DNA from: Aurantiacibacter atlanticus
GTDB lineage: Bacteria; Pseudomonadota; Alphaproteobacteria; Sphingomonadales; Sphingomonadaceae
Direction of reading: 5' to 3'
NCBI RefSeq assembly: GCF_001077815.2
Contig: NZ_CP011310.1
Coordinates: 1,364,001-1,428,000, forward strand
DNA: 64,000 nt
The position numbers and the translations under genes are program-made. Of this stretch, positions 1-8,485 are shown piece by piece. Below the pieces are notes generated by a model that worked only from the letters and a program-made list of their open reading frames with translations, did not search any database and was not told the DNA's origin. Numbering within the stretch: the first letter of the stretch is position 1; the number at the start of each line of letters is the position of its first letter.

Positions 1-409
1 TGAGATCACTGCCATGCCCGCTCTTCTGTTCGCGATTATCTTCATGTGGACGCCGCCGCATTTCTGGGCGCTCGCGCTGTGGGTGAAGATTGATTACGCC
101 GAAGCCGGGATCCCGATGATGCCGGTGGTTGCGGGAGAAGTTTCCACCCGCCGACAGATATTGCTCTATTCGATACTCTTATGGCCATTGAGCGCTGCGC
201 CGTGGTTCATCGGCGGCACTGGTCTGATTTACGGCTTTGCCGCCCTCGCGCTTTCGGCCATATTTTTGGGCCTGTCTGTCCCCGTGGGCTTGCGTCGAGC
301 GAGTGAAGGGGACACGATGAAGCCTGAAAAGCGCTTATTCGCATATTCGATATTTTATCTTTTCGCGCTGTTTAGCGCATTGGTCGCCGATCGCTGGATT
401 TTGCCATGA
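1..409 (+). CDS. ctaB: Protoheme IX farnesyltransferase, C-terminal part (5' truncated by window)
   Basis: The frame is open from base 2, so the gene begins upstream of the window. The visible part is the C-terminal portion of a UbiA-type prenyltransferase: a '[11 protein letters not shown]' motif followed by 'GIPMMPVV' is characteristic of heme O synthase, then three hydrophobic segments. The enzyme farnesylates heme B to heme O in the inner membrane for heme-copper oxidases. Its stop (TGA, 407-409) overlaps the ATG of the next small gene by 4 bp. The following ctaG, coxC and SURF1 genes confirm an oxidase assembly cluster. The active-site Asp-rich loops lie outside the window, so function rests on the C-terminal motif and context. 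Confidence 0.93.
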   Translation, partial: EITAMPALLFAIIFMWTPPHFWALALWVKIDYAEAGIPMMPVVAGEVSTRRQILLYSILLWPLSAAPWFIGGTGLIYGFAALALSAIFLGLSVPVGLRRASEGDTMKPEKRLFAYSIFYLFALFSALVADRWILP

Positions 410-531
410 CGCCGGAAGAAGAAAAAGAATTCAAACGTCGCCGCACCGCGCGCAACAAGGTGTTCGCACTGGTGCTGTTCGGCTTTGTCGCGCTGTTTTA
501 TGCAATCACTATCGTGAGGATGGGTGACTGA
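406..531 (+). CDS. Small single-pass membrane protein, CoxF-like
   Basis: This is a 41-residue reading frame starting ATG at 406 inside the ctaB stop (ATGA overlap) and ending TGA at 529-531, where the stop overlaps the ctaG start (TGATG). It has a charged N-terminus ([17 protein letters not shown]), one hydrophobic helix of about 20 residues and a short charged tail. Small proteins of this kind ('CoxF') commonly sit between ctaB and ctaG in sphingomonads and other alphaproteobacteria. Translational coupling on both sides supports it as a real gene. By position it probably helps cytochrome oxidase biogenesis or is a small oxidase-associated subunit; that role is inference. Confidence 0.8.
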   Translation: MTPEEEKEFKRRRTARNKVFALVLFGFVALFYAITIVRMGD

Positions 532-1133
532 TGGGATCGCTGGTACATGACGATCATCTGGAACGCCGCAACCGCCGCACCATGCTGGTGGCATTTGGCG
601 CGGCGCTGGCCATGCTTGGGCTGGGCTATGCTGCTGTGCCGCTTTACGATCTGTTCTGCCGTGTCACCGGCTTTGGCGGCACCACGCAGGTCGCTTCGGA
701 GGCCGAGGCGGACATCGCAGCCCGTCTGGCGGCCAGTGCTGGCGGACAAACCTATTCGATTCGATTTGATGCCAATACAGCGCGCAACATGCCGTGGGAT
801 TTCCGTCCCGTGCAGGTGACGGACACGATCACCATCGGTCAACGGGACATGGCGACCTATATTGCTCGCAATAATTCGTCTGAGCCGGTGACAGGTACTG
901 CCACTTTCAATGTGGAGCCCAAGCAGGCAGGCCGCTATTTCAACAAGATACAGTGCTTCTGTTTCACAGAGCAGACATTGCAGCCCGGGCAGGAAGTGCG
1001 GATGCCGGTTTTGTATTACGTCGATCCTGCGGCGCTGGATGATCCCAATATGGAAGGGGTAGAGCAAATTACGCTAAGCTATACCTTCCATCGCGCAATC
1101 GAAAATGAAGAACAGGCAGAACAAGGCATCTAA
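531..1133 (+). CDS. ctaG: Cytochrome c oxidase assembly protein CtaG/Cox11
   Basis: This 200-residue protein matches the Cox11 family in length and layout: a short cytoplasmic N-terminus, one transmembrane helix at about residues 18-40, then a periplasmic Ig-like domain. The copper-binding motif CFCF is present (Cys142 and Cys144, within 'NKIQCFCFTEQ'), and a further Cys43 follows the membrane segment, as in the family. CtaG delivers copper to the CuB site of subunit I of aa3-type oxidases. It is translationally coupled to the 41-residue gene upstream (TGATG) and followed 65 bp later by subunit III. Confidence 0.97.
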   Translation: MGSLVHDDHLERRNRRTMLVAFGAALAMLGLGYAAVPLYDLFCRVTGFGGTTQVASEAEADIAARLAASAGGQTYSIRFDANTARNMPWDFRPVQVTDTITIGQRDMATYIARNNSSEPVTGTATFNVEPKQAGRYFNKIQCFCFTEQTLQPGQEVRMPVLYYVDPAALDDPNMEGVEQITLSYTFHRAIENEEQAEQGI

Positions 1134-1198
1134 GGCTCTGGACCCGCGGCTGCGCGGACATTAAGGGCCTTATCAAACGCAAATAGCAGGACTGAATT

Positions 1199-2077
1199 AT
1201 GGCCGGCGCCAAAAACCACGATTATCACATTCTCGCACCTGACATCTGGCCGGTGGTCGGCGCGCTTTCTGCGCTGACCTTCACCACCGGCATGGTGATG
1301 TTCATGCATAATGACTTGGAAATGTTCAGCACATCCTGGCGCATCGTTCTGGGCCTGGGCATCGCGGGTCTCATCGCCACTTTCTATGGCTGGTTTGCCA
1401 AGGTCGTGAAAGAGGCGGAGCGCGGCGATCATACGCCTGTTGTGCAGCTTCACATGCGCTATGGCATGATCTTGTTTATCGCTTCGGAAGTGATGTTTTT
1501 TGTCGGCTGGTTCTGGAGCTGGTTCGATTTCGCCCTGTTCCCCGCCCCGCTGGAATATCTGGGTGATGGTATCTGGCAGAACCTGATTGGTCAGGAAGGT
1601 GCTGCTGCCGTTCTCCACTTTCCGCCCGAAGGCATCGATGTGCTCGATCCCTTCTCCCTCCCGCTGCTCAACACAATCATCCTCCTGTGTTCGGGCACAA
1701 CGGTCACCTGGGCGCATCATTCGCTCATTCATGGCGACCGCGATGGCCTCAAGAAGGGCCTGTGGCTCACCATCGCCCTGGGCGTATTGTTCTCAGCGAT
1801 TCAGGTCTATGAATACAGCCATGCGGACTTCGGCTTTGGCGGTGTAAGCTATTCCAGCGCCTTTTACATGGCGACAGGTTTTCACGGCTTTCACGTGCTG
1901 GTCGGCACGATTTTCCTGATCGTCTGCCTTGTGCGGACCTACAAGGGCCATTTCACCCCGCGTCAACACTTCGGCTTTGAAGCGGCGGCGTGGTATTGGC
2001 ATTTCGTCGATGTCGTGTGGTTGTTCCTGTTCATATCCATCTATGTCTGGGGCGGCTGGGGCGCAGAGGTTCACTAA
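1199..2077 (+). CDS. ctaE: Cytochrome c oxidase subunit III
   Basis: The 292-residue protein has the seven-helix pattern of aa3 oxidase subunit III, with hallmark stretches 'MRYGMILFIASEVMFF', 'TVTWAHHSL' and 'FHVLVGTIFL', and ends 'WHFVDVVWLFLF'. It opens 'KNHDYHILAPDIWPVVGALSAL', as in alphaproteobacterial CtaE/CoxC. Subunit III is part of the membrane core of complex IV and supports proton uptake and the durability of turnover. The ATG at 1199 follows an AGCAGGA ribosome site. The gene lies between ctaG and DUF983/SURF1, the usual order in this lineage; subunits I and II would be upstream of the window. Confidence 0.97.
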   Translation: MAGAKNHDYHILAPDIWPVVGALSALTFTTGMVMFMHNDLEMFSTSWRIVLGLGIAGLIATFYGWFAKVVKEAERGDHTPVVQLHMRYGMILFIASEVMFFVGWFWSWFDFALFPAPLEYLGDGIWQNLIGQEGAAAVLHFPPEGIDVLDPFSLPLLNTIILLCSGTTVTWAHHSLIHGDRDGLKKGLWLTIALGVLFSAIQVYEYSHADFGFGGVSYSSAFYMATGFHGFHVLVGTIFLIVCLVRTYKGHFTPRQHFGFEAAAWYWHFVDVVWLFLFISIYVWGGWGAEVH

Positions 2078-2083
2078 GTATAT

Positions 2084-2485
2084 ATGGTGAACGACAATTC
2101 GTCCGAGACAACGAAGGGGCAGCCCACCATCGGTGAGGCTGCCCTTTTCGCTATGTGCCCGCATTGCGGAGAGCGTACGCTGTTTGCCGGCTGGACCAGC
2201 TTTGCCGAGAGATGTTCTGCCTGCGGACTCGATTACGCGCGTTTTAACGTCGGAGACGGTCCTGCCGCCTTTCTTACGATGATCGTGGGCGCGATAGTGG
2301 TAGCACTGGCGCTGTGGCTGCAATTGAGTTTCGAGCCGCCGTGGTGGGTGCATGTCATCTTGTGGCTTCCGCTGATTGTGGCCGGCGTAATTTTTGGCTT
2401 GCGGCTTGCAAAGGCGTGGCTGCTGGTGGCGGAATACCGGCGCGACGCAAAAGAACATCGCCATGATGCAGGCGATAGATCATGA
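2084..2485 (+). CDS. DUF983 family membrane protein
   Basis: The 133-residue protein has an N-terminal zinc-ribbon-like pattern (CPHCGERT ... CSACGLD, residues about 23-47) followed by two hydrophobic helices and a basic C-terminal tail. This is the DUF983 family, which in alphaproteobacteria is almost always found beside cytochrome oxidase genes. No biochemical role is established; position between coxC and SURF1 suggests oxidase biogenesis. It starts 6 bp after the coxC stop, and its own stop overlaps the SURF1 start (ATGA at 2482), so it is part of the operon. Confidence 0.9.
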   Translation: MVNDNSSETTKGQPTIGEAALFAMCPHCGERTLFAGWTSFAERCSACGLDYARFNVGDGPAAFLTMIVGAIVVALALWLQLSFEPPWWVHVILWLPLIVAGVIFGLRLAKAWLLVAEYRRDAKEHRHDAGDRS

Positions 2486-3090
2486 CAGGGCGCAAGATCC
2501 CGATCATCCCGACAGTCTTTGTTGTCGCCGCTGCCGCCACGATGGTAGTGCTGGGATTTTGGCAACTTGGCCGGAAGGATGAGAAAGAAGCGCTGATCGC
2601 GCGGTATCAGGGCGCTGCGGATCTGCCTTTGCTGGATCCTATACCCATCGCCTCCGAACCCGACGCCTTCCTCTACCGCCGTGCCGCGCTGGATTGCAGG
2701 GAGGTGACCGGATGGAACGCCATTGCCGGGCGCAATGCCAATGGTGCAAGCGGCTATGTGCAAATCGCCAGCTGCCAAATCGGCGAGTCGCAACGCGCCC
2801 AAAGCGATCAGCCTATGGCAGAGGTGGTGGCCGGCTGGTCGCGCGATCTGCAATTGCCAGATTGGGATGGCGGGCCCGTTACCGGGATCATCGCCCGCGG
2901 GGGCGAAAACGGATGGCGGCTTGTTGCTGATTCGCCGCTTGCCGACGAATTGCAAGCCAATGCCACGCCCGATCCACGCGAGCTTCCGAACAATCATCTG
3001 GCCTATGCAGGACAATGGTTTTTCTTTGCGCTGACGGCGCTGGGCATTTATTGGCTTGCCCTGCGCCGCCGCTGGCGGAACCGCGGATGA
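2482..3090 (+). CDS. SURF1 family cytochrome oxidase assembly protein
   Basis: This 202-residue protein has the SURF1 layout: an N-terminal transmembrane helix ('IPTVFVVAAAATMVVLGFWQLGRKDEK', where FWQLGRK is the family hallmark), a periplasmic domain, and a second helix near the C-terminus ('NHLAYAGQWFFFALTALG', containing the conserved N-H-x-x-Y-x-x-Q-W signature). SURF1 binds heme a and aids its insertion into subunit I. It overlaps the DUF983 gene by 4 bp and is the last oxidase gene of the block. It is slightly shorter than some family members but both helices are intact. Confidence 0.93.
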   Translation: MTGRKIPIIPTVFVVAAAATMVVLGFWQLGRKDEKEALIARYQGAADLPLLDPIPIASEPDAFLYRRAALDCREVTGWNAIAGRNANGASGYVQIASCQIGESQRAQSDQPMAEVVAGWSRDLQLPDWDGGPVTGIIARGGENGWRLVADSPLADELQANATPDPRELPNNHLAYAGQWFFFALTALGIYWLALRRRWRNRG

Positions 3091-3218
3091 TCTGTTCACA
3101 GCAGCCTGCGCGCAGATTGGCGGGGCGTGATGGACAGATCGATGCAATAGCCAAAATAGCCACTGGCGAATGACAGCTTGCTTGCCCGTCGCTTGTTGCC
3201 CCGCTAACCCGCGCTTCG

Positions 3219-4619
3219 ATGAAATATGTCTCTACCCGTGGCAGCGCAGCGGCGCTCGATTTCCAAGGCGTGACGCTGGCGGGCCTTGCCAGCGATGGCG
3301 GGCTCTATGTGCCGCAAAGCTGGCCGCGCTTCACGGAAGGCGAGATCGCCGACATGGCAGGTCTTCCCTATGCCGAATTAGCGGTGCGGGTCATGGCACC
3401 CTTTGTCGCCGGATCGCTGAGCGAAGAGGAATTGCGCGATCTGTGCACCCGCGCATACGGAAGCTTTGCCCATGATGCGGTGACGCCGCTTGTCCAGTTT
3501 GACCAGCAGCACTGGCTGCTTGAGCTGTTTCATGGTCCCACGCTCGCCTTCAAGGATGTGGCGCTGCAATTGCTCGGGCGGTTGTTTGAACATTTCCTCA
3601 GCCGTAGTGACGATCACCTTACCATTGTTGGCGCGACCAGCGGCGACACTGGGAGTGCGGCGATTGATGCGGTGGCCGGACGTGAGCGGATAGATATCTT
3701 CATGCTCCATCCCGAAGGTCGGGTGAGCGATGTACAGCGCCGCCAGATGACCACCGTGCTTGCGCCCAATGTCCATAACATTGCCATCGACGGCAGCTTT
3801 GATGATGCGCAGGCAATGGTTAAGCACATGTTTGTCGACCCCGAAATGACCGGCAAATATCGAATCACTGCGGTCAATTCGATCAACTGGGCTCGCCTGA
3901 TGGCGCAGGTAGTCTATTATTTTGCCGCCGCTCTGCAATTGGGAGTTCCTCAGCGCAAGATCGCCTTCAGCGTGCCGACGGGCAATTTCGGTGACGTATT
4001 TGCTGGCTATGTCGCGGCGCAGATGGGCTTGCCGATAGAGCGGTTGGTGGTCGCAACCAATATCAACGATATCCTGCACCGCGCCTTGTCGAGCGGCGAT
4101 TATTCCGCTGGCGCAGTTACACCTACCGCAGCGCCCAGCATGGATATTCAGGTGTCCTCGAATTTTGAACGTCTGCTGTTCGATGCAGGCGGCCGCGACG
4201 GGCCAGCCTTGGCAGAGCAGATGCGCGGGTTTGAAACGAACAGTGCCATGCAGCTTACGAATGCACAGCGGCAGGGTGCGGCGGGCCTGTTCACCAGCGC
4301 ACGCGCCAATGCGGCCGAAATGGAGCTGGCAATGGCATGGGCGGCGCAGCATTGCGGCGAGATCATTGATCCGCACACCGCCATCGGACTGCACGCTGCC
4401 CGCCATGCGCAAATCGATCCTGCTGTGCCCGTGGTCACGCTGGCCACTGCACATCCGGCCAAGTTTGGTGATGCGGTGGAGAAAGCTACCGGCCAGCATC
4501 CCGAATTGCCGGCTCGCATGGGTGATCTGTTCGATCGAGAGGAACGCTATGATCGCCTGCCCGGCACCTATGATGCGGTTCGCGATTTTGTGGCAGGGAA
4601 CGCCACGCAGAGCGCCTGA
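3219..4619 (+). CDS. thrC: Threonine synthase
   Basis: The 466-residue protein is a fold-type II PLP enzyme of the long threonine synthase class. The N-terminus 'MKYVSTRGSA' and the PLP-lysine motif 'HGPTLAFKDVALQLLG' (Lys112) are diagnostic, and 'ATSGDTGSAA' provides the phosphate-binding loop. It converts O-phospho-L-homoserine to threonine in the cytoplasm. A 128 bp gap separates it from SURF1, so it may have its own promoter. Its stop overlaps the next ATG (TGATG at 4617-4621), which couples it to the methyltransferase gene. The order SURF1-thrC-methyltransferase is usual in sphingomonads. Confidence 0.97.
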   Translation: MKYVSTRGSAAALDFQGVTLAGLASDGGLYVPQSWPRFTEGEIADMAGLPYAELAVRVMAPFVAGSLSEEELRDLCTRAYGSFAHDAVTPLVQFDQQHWLLELFHGPTLAFKDVALQLLGRLFEHFLSRSDDHLTIVGATSGDTGSAAIDAVAGRERIDIFMLHPEGRVSDVQRRQMTTVLAPNVHNIAIDGSFDDAQAMVKHMFVDPEMTGKYRITAVNSINWARLMAQVVYYFAAALQLGVPQRKIAFSVPTGNFGDVFAGYVAAQMGLPIERLVVATNINDILHRALSSGDYSAGAVTPTAAPSMDIQVSSNFERLLFDAGGRDGPALAEQMRGFETNSAMQLTNAQRQGAAGLFTSARANAAEMELAMAWAAQHCGEIIDPHTAIGLHAARHAQIDPAVPVVTLATAHPAKFGDAVEKATGQHPELPARMGDLFDREERYDRLPGTYDAVRDFVAGNATQSA

Positions 4620-5512
4620 TGGCACAGCTTGCATCGCCGCCCATCGTGATGGAAGGCGCCGCCTGGCCCGATTACGGGCTGGTCGACAGCGGTCATGGCC
4701 GCAAGCTGGAGCGTTATGGCGATTATCGTTTTATTCGCCCCGAACCCCAGGCGATGTGGAGCCCACGCCTGCCTGAACACGAGTGGAAGGCTGATGGCGA
4801 GTTCATTCCCGGCAGTGATGAGGATGGCGGCGGCCGCTGGCATTTTAGCGGTTCAATGCCGCCCGAAGGCTGGGAGCTTTCGTGGCAGGAAGTACGCTTT
4901 ACCGCGCAATGCACCCCATTCCGTCATCTCGGATTCTTTCCCGACATGGCGCCTGTGTGGGATTGGATGCGCGGGCAATTGGGTGCGCGTGAGGAGGCGC
5001 AGACACTCAATTTGTTTGGCTATACCGGCGTTGGATCGCTTGCGTTGAGCAAATGCGGCCCCGTCACCCATGTCGACGCAAGCAAGAAATCTGTGGCTCA
5101 GGCGCGCGAGAACGCCGCACTTTCGGGCTTGTCGGAAAACCCTGTTCGCTGGCTGATAGACGATGCGGCTAAGTTCACGGCGCGCGAGGTGCGGCGCGAA
5201 AGCCGCTATGACGGGATAATCCTTGATCCACCCAAGTTCGGGCGCGGACCGAAGAATGAAACCTGGCGGCTGGAAGAAGGGCTTCCACCGCTGATCGGCG
5301 ATTGCCGCCGTCTGCTGGATGATAACAGCGCCTTCCTGTTCCTCACCGTCTATGCCGTGCGGATGAGCTCGCTCGCGATTGGCGGACTGTTGTCCGATAC
5401 CTTTGCCGATCTGCCCGGCACCATAGAGCATGGTGAACTGGCGATCAGAGAAGAGGGCGAGGGTGGTCGTCTGCTGCCCACCGCTATTTTCGCGCGCTGG
5501 CGTAACCCCTGA
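4619..5512 (+). CDS. Class I SAM-dependent methyltransferase, RlmI/RlmK-like
   Basis: The 297-residue protein has a SAM-binding motif I ('NLFGYTGVGSLALSKCG', about residues 131-147), an acidic strand end ('HVDASKKSV') and the catalytic-type motif 'LDPPKFGRGPK'. This pattern is shared with the 23S rRNA m5C methyltransferases RlmI and RlmK/L, so an RNA cytosine or guanine target is likely but not proven. It lacks the N-terminal PUA domain of RlmI; residues 1-100 instead form a strand-rich region. It is translationally coupled to thrC. Confidence 0.85.
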   Translation: MAQLASPPIVMEGAAWPDYGLVDSGHGRKLERYGDYRFIRPEPQAMWSPRLPEHEWKADGEFIPGSDEDGGGRWHFSGSMPPEGWELSWQEVRFTAQCTPFRHLGFFPDMAPVWDWMRGQLGAREEAQTLNLFGYTGVGSLALSKCGPVTHVDASKKSVAQARENAALSGLSENPVRWLIDDAAKFTAREVRRESRYDGIILDPPKFGRGPKNETWRLEEGLPPLIGDCRRLLDDNSAFLFLTVYAVRMSSLAIGGLLSDTFADLPGTIEHGELAIREEGEGGRLLPTAIFARWRNP

Positions 5513-5531
5513 ATCGGCTGCTGGCCTTCGA

Positions 5532-6341
5532 TCAGTTCATTGCTCGTAGATCGTTCAGGAAAGTTTCCACCCGTTCGGCGTTATAGCCAAGGTCGCTCAC
5601 TCCAACGCGGCTGACGCTGCGCATGTCCACGCGGGTGCTGCCATCGGCAACTGGCGTTACTTCGATCACGACATCGTCAAAAAAGCGGACAAAACCCGCA
5701 GTGGCCGTCGCTTCGAGTCGGCCTCCGTCGGTGTCAACATTAGCGATTTCCCATCCGCGTTCTTCGGCCAGCGCGCGGACATCGGCCAGTACCAGATTGG
5801 GTGCCTTGTTGATGACTGCAGGCCGAATATCAGGATAGCCTTCACGATGGGTGGAGCGCCATTCCTCGATGTTATCGAATGGCACCAGATTGTCTTCGCG
5901 CAAGGTCAGCGTGCTGAATTGCGGTGGGTCCTGCACATCAGTGCTGATGTCATGCAACGGCGGATAGGCGCGGGCAGGCTGGATCACCTGGAAATACATA
6001 GAGCCCAGCATGACAAGTGACAGCGCCAGCGCCAGCGGTGAACGCCAGCCCGCGCCGCGCTTGCGCATTATCCCCAACACGATGCCGATGAGCGCGATGC
6101 CCGCCAGCACGGCGAGCGGGACAAGCATCATCATGAATATCCGAAATCCGCCGATTTTCGAGATGATGCCGTAACGTGCCAGCACCAATGCTCCTAATCC
6201 GAGCACGATCCCCGTGAGCACGCCACCGAGCGAGAAAATGCCGATCATGCGGGTCAGATTCGATTTGGCCTTATAGGCCTGCGAACCGGCACCAACTGCT
6301 GGTGCGGGCGAATTGCGCGGCGTGTCAGTTTTATCGGCCAT
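5532..6341 (-). CDS. DUF1499 domain membrane protein
   Basis: The 269-residue protein carries three hydrophobic segments in its first half ('GVLTGIVLGLGALVLARYG', 'FMMMLVPLAVLAGIALIGIVLG', 'LALALSLVMLGSMYF') and then a C-terminal DUF1499 domain (about residues 140-269) with 'DVQDPPQFSTL' and 'DDVVIEVTPV...STRVDMRSVSRVG', which is typical of the family. DUF1499 proteins have no assigned reaction. It is convergent with the methyltransferase gene (19 bp apart) and divergent from folB. The start is ATG at 6341. Confidence 0.85.
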   Translation of the reverse strand: MADKTDTPRNSPAPAVGAGSQAYKAKSNLTRMIGIFSLGGVLTGIVLGLGALVLARYGIISKIGGFRIFMMMLVPLAVLAGIALIGIVLGIMRKRGAGWRSPLALALSLVMLGSMYFQVIQPARAYPPLHDISTDVQDPPQFSTLTLREDNLVPFDNIEEWRSTHREGYPDIRPAVINKAPNLVLADVRALAEERGWEIANVDTDGGRLEATATAGFVRFFDDVVIEVTPVADGSTRVDMRSVSRVGVSDLGYNAERVETFLNDLRAMN

Positions 6342-6451
6342 TATGCATTCCCACTATCGTTTCCCTGATCTTCCTGCGTGCAGCCATGCGCGTCAAGCGA
6401 ATCGTGCGATGCTTGCCAAGGATGGCTTGCGCTGCCATCTGCTCGCCCATC

Positions 6452-6820
6452 ATGGCAGACAGTCTTTACCTGGAACTCGTCGATTTCGAGCATGACATCC
6501 ATACCGGAATCTATTCGGAGGAAACAGGACGTCCGCAGCCGCTGCGTTTCAGCGTTCGGGTAAAGCTGAAGGAACAGCAATTCTACAGGCCTGATACGCC
6601 ACTAGAGCAGAGCAAGAATTACATGGACCTGAAATTCGCCTGTTCTGAAGGATTGGGCGATGCGCATTACAAGCTGATCGAAGCAGTTGCGGACCATGTT
6701 TGCGAAACATTATTCCTGCAGGATGCGCGCGTGGAAGAGGTGCAGGTAAAGATCGTCAAGCTGGCCCTTTCCGAAGCGAATGAACAGATCGGCATCACGC
6801 TGACGCGGGAGCGGCGGTGA
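6452..6820 (+). CDS. folB: Dihydroneopterin aldolase
   Basis: The 122-residue protein matches the FolB family ('YLELVDFEHDIHTGIYSEE...QPLRFSVRV', then 'VQVKIVKLALSEANEQIGITL'). It cleaves 7,8-dihydroneopterin to 6-hydroxymethyl-dihydropterin and glycolaldehyde in folate synthesis. An upstream extension in the same frame to 6302 overlaps the divergent DUF1499 gene and has no family similarity, so I place the start at the ATG at 6452, which aligns with known FolB N-termini. The stop overlaps a GTG start of the next gene (GTGA, 6817-6820). Confidence 0.9.
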   Translation: MADSLYLELVDFEHDIHTGIYSEETGRPQPLRFSVRVKLKEQQFYRPDTPLEQSKNYMDLKFACSEGLGDAHYKLIEAVADHVCETLFLQDARVEEVQVKIVKLALSEANEQIGITLTRERR

Positions 6821-7128
6821 GCTTGCCGCGCATGATTGCGGCACGTGACCTGCCTCTTGCCCCGCTTGATGCTGCCGCGCGATTTACCGCGCATATCCTA
6901 CCATCGATTCGCAACGATCTGGCGAGCGATTGCATTATTCTTTTCGACCCGGCGGACAGGCCGCACGCCATCTGGCGTCGGGCAATGGTAGAAGAACTGG
7001 CGCGTGAAGCTGCTCCGGCAAGGATAAATGCTATTGTCGGCACAGCCGAGGATGCGATCGCCGCAACAGTGGAATATCTGGCAAAGGCGCCGGGTGTGAC
7101 AGGCCAGATTTTTGAACTTTCGACGTAG
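6817..7128 (+). CDS. Rossmann-fold-like small protein, SDR C-terminal half
   Basis: This 103-residue protein starts at GTG 6817, overlapping the folB stop by 4 bp. Its last 40 residues ('ARINAIVGTAEDAIAATVEYLAKAPGVTGQIFELS') resemble the end of short-chain dehydrogenases, where 'I...V.YL...VTGQ.I.V.GG' forms the last helix and strand. The nucleotide-binding glycine loop and the YxxxK catalytic pair are absent, so it cannot be a complete dehydrogenase. Coupling to folB suggests a folate or pterin link, perhaps a decayed or repurposed pteridine reductase; that is inference. Confidence 0.7.
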   Translation: MSLPRMIAARDLPLAPLDAAARFTAHILPSIRNDLASDCIILFDPADRPHAIWRRAMVEELAREAAPARINAIVGTAEDAIAATVEYLAKAPGVTGQIFELST

Positions 7129-7240
7129 CTTTCGCAGTTTGCCTTGCGTCGCTGCTATCTGTGCGTAACCTTGCGCTGCATATCGGAGAAACAGGCAGTA
7201 ATAATGCTGGCTGGCAAACCGTCGCCATCGAAGGACATAA

Positions 7241-8242
7241 ATGAGCTGTTCGCAGCCCCTGATCGACGCGTTCGACCGCCGCATCTCCTATTTGCGGCTA
7301 TCGGTGACCGATCGCTGCGATTTGCGCTGCGCTTATTGCATGCCCGAAGCGATGCAATTTCTGCCCAAGAAATATGTTTTGAGTCTGGAAGAGATGCACA
7401 AGCTGGGCCTCGCCTTTATCGATCGCGGCATCACCCGCATCCGGCTTACCGGGGGTGAACCGCTGGTTAGGCGCGATGTCATGGATCTGGTGCGCGCATT
7501 GGGGCACAGGCTGGGAGCTGGGCTGGAAGAATTGACCCTCACTACGAATGGTACTCAGCTGGAGAAGTTTGCGCCTGAACTGTATGCCGCAGGCGTCCGG
7601 CGGGTGAACGTCAGTCTCGACACGCTGGATGCCCGGCTGTTCGCGCAGCTTTCCAGGCGAGATCGCCTTGCCCAGGTGTTGCGCGGAATTGCTGCGGCAA
7701 GCGAAGCGGGCCTGCAGGTAAAGATCAACACCGTTGCGCTCAAAGGGCTGAACGAGGCGGAATTGCCCGAAATTGTCCGGTGGGCACATGGTGAAGGCCA
7801 TGACATGACGCTGATCGAAGTTATGCCGCTGGGCGAAACCGATACCGAAAGGGTTGATCATTACCTTCCGTTGCCCGCTGTGAGAGAGCGGCTGGAACAG
7901 CAATTTTCGTTGCATGATATTGCCGACCGCACCGGTGGGCCGGCGCGTTATGTGCGTGTGGAACAGAGCGGCGGTCGGCTAGGCTTCATAACCCCGCTGA
8001 CCAATAATTTCTGCGCATCGTGCAATCGTATCCGCGTTACCGCGACCGGCCAGCTTTTTGCTTGCCTCGGCGGGTCAGAGCAGGTCGATCTGCGCGCTGC
8101 CCTGCGATCCGACTCTCCCGATGGCAAACTCGCCGCCGCGCTGGACGAGGCAATGCGAATAAAGCCCGAGCGCCACCATTTTGAGATTGGCGATGGAGCA
8201 TTGCCCACGCTGGCCCGTCACATGTCGGTGACAGGTGGCTGA
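7241..8242 (+). CDS. moaA: GTP 3',8-cyclase (molybdenum cofactor synthesis)
   Basis: The 333-residue radical SAM protein has the N-terminal cluster motif CDLRCAYC (Cys26, Cys30, Cys33), the 'TGGEPLVR' motif, and the C-terminal second 4Fe-4S site C-x2-C-x13-C ('FCASCNRIRV ... FACLGG'). It ends in the conserved Gly-Gly needed for activity. MoaA converts GTP to 3',8-cyclo-dihydro-GTP, the first step of molybdopterin synthesis. Its stop overlaps the moaD start (TGATG). The 112 bp upstream gap shows no convincing Moco riboswitch. Confidence 0.97.
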   Translation: MSCSQPLIDAFDRRISYLRLSVTDRCDLRCAYCMPEAMQFLPKKYVLSLEEMHKLGLAFIDRGITRIRLTGGEPLVRRDVMDLVRALGHRLGAGLEELTLTTNGTQLEKFAPELYAAGVRRVNVSLDTLDARLFAQLSRRDRLAQVLRGIAAASEAGLQVKINTVALKGLNEAELPEIVRWAHGEGHDMTLIEVMPLGETDTERVDHYLPLPAVRERLEQQFSLHDIADRTGGPARYVRVEQSGGRLGFITPLTNNFCASCNRIRVTATGQLFACLGGSEQVDLRAALRSDSPDGKLAAALDEAMRIKPERHHFEIGDGALPTLARHMSVTGG

Positions 8243-8484
8243 TGGTGGTCACGCTGGTTTTTCTTGGCAAGCTGGCCGATCTTGCAGGCGAGGGGGAGCG
8301 AGAGTTGGCCGCTCCGCTCAACTGGCAAGGCCTGCTGGCCGCGCTTGGCGATGATCTCGGTGAGTTTATAGCAGGTGAAACGGTCAAACTGGCGCTTGAT
8401 GGAGAATTGCTGGCGGATAAGACAACGCTATTAGCCGTGGATGGATCTGAAATCGCGCTGCTCCCGCCTGTCAGCGGCGGCTAG
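8242..8484 (+). CDS. moaD: Molybdopterin synthase small subunit (sulfur carrier)
   Basis: The 80-residue ubiquitin-fold protein ends 'LLPPVSGG', the C-terminal diglycine that is thiocarboxylated and donates sulfur to precursor Z. It begins 'MVVTLVFLGKLADLAG', as usual for MoaD. It is coupled to moaA (TGATG at 8240-8244) and followed by moaE with an ATG 1 bp after its stop. The two subunits form the heterotetrameric molybdopterin synthase. Confidence 0.95.
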   Translation: MVVTLVFLGKLADLAGEGERELAAPLNWQGLLAALGDDLGEFIAGETVKLALDGELLADKTTLLAVDGSEIALLPPVSGG

Positions 8485-8485
8485 A

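Noticed and set aside
3378..4634. 418-residue minus-strand frame across thrC
   Set aside because: It is antisense to a clear threonine synthase, is rich in Arg, His and Cys as antisense frames in GC-rich DNA are, and matches no family.
7129..7240. Possible Moco riboswitch before moaA
   Set aside because: I could not find a convincing set of paired helices; no distinct motif is visible by eye.
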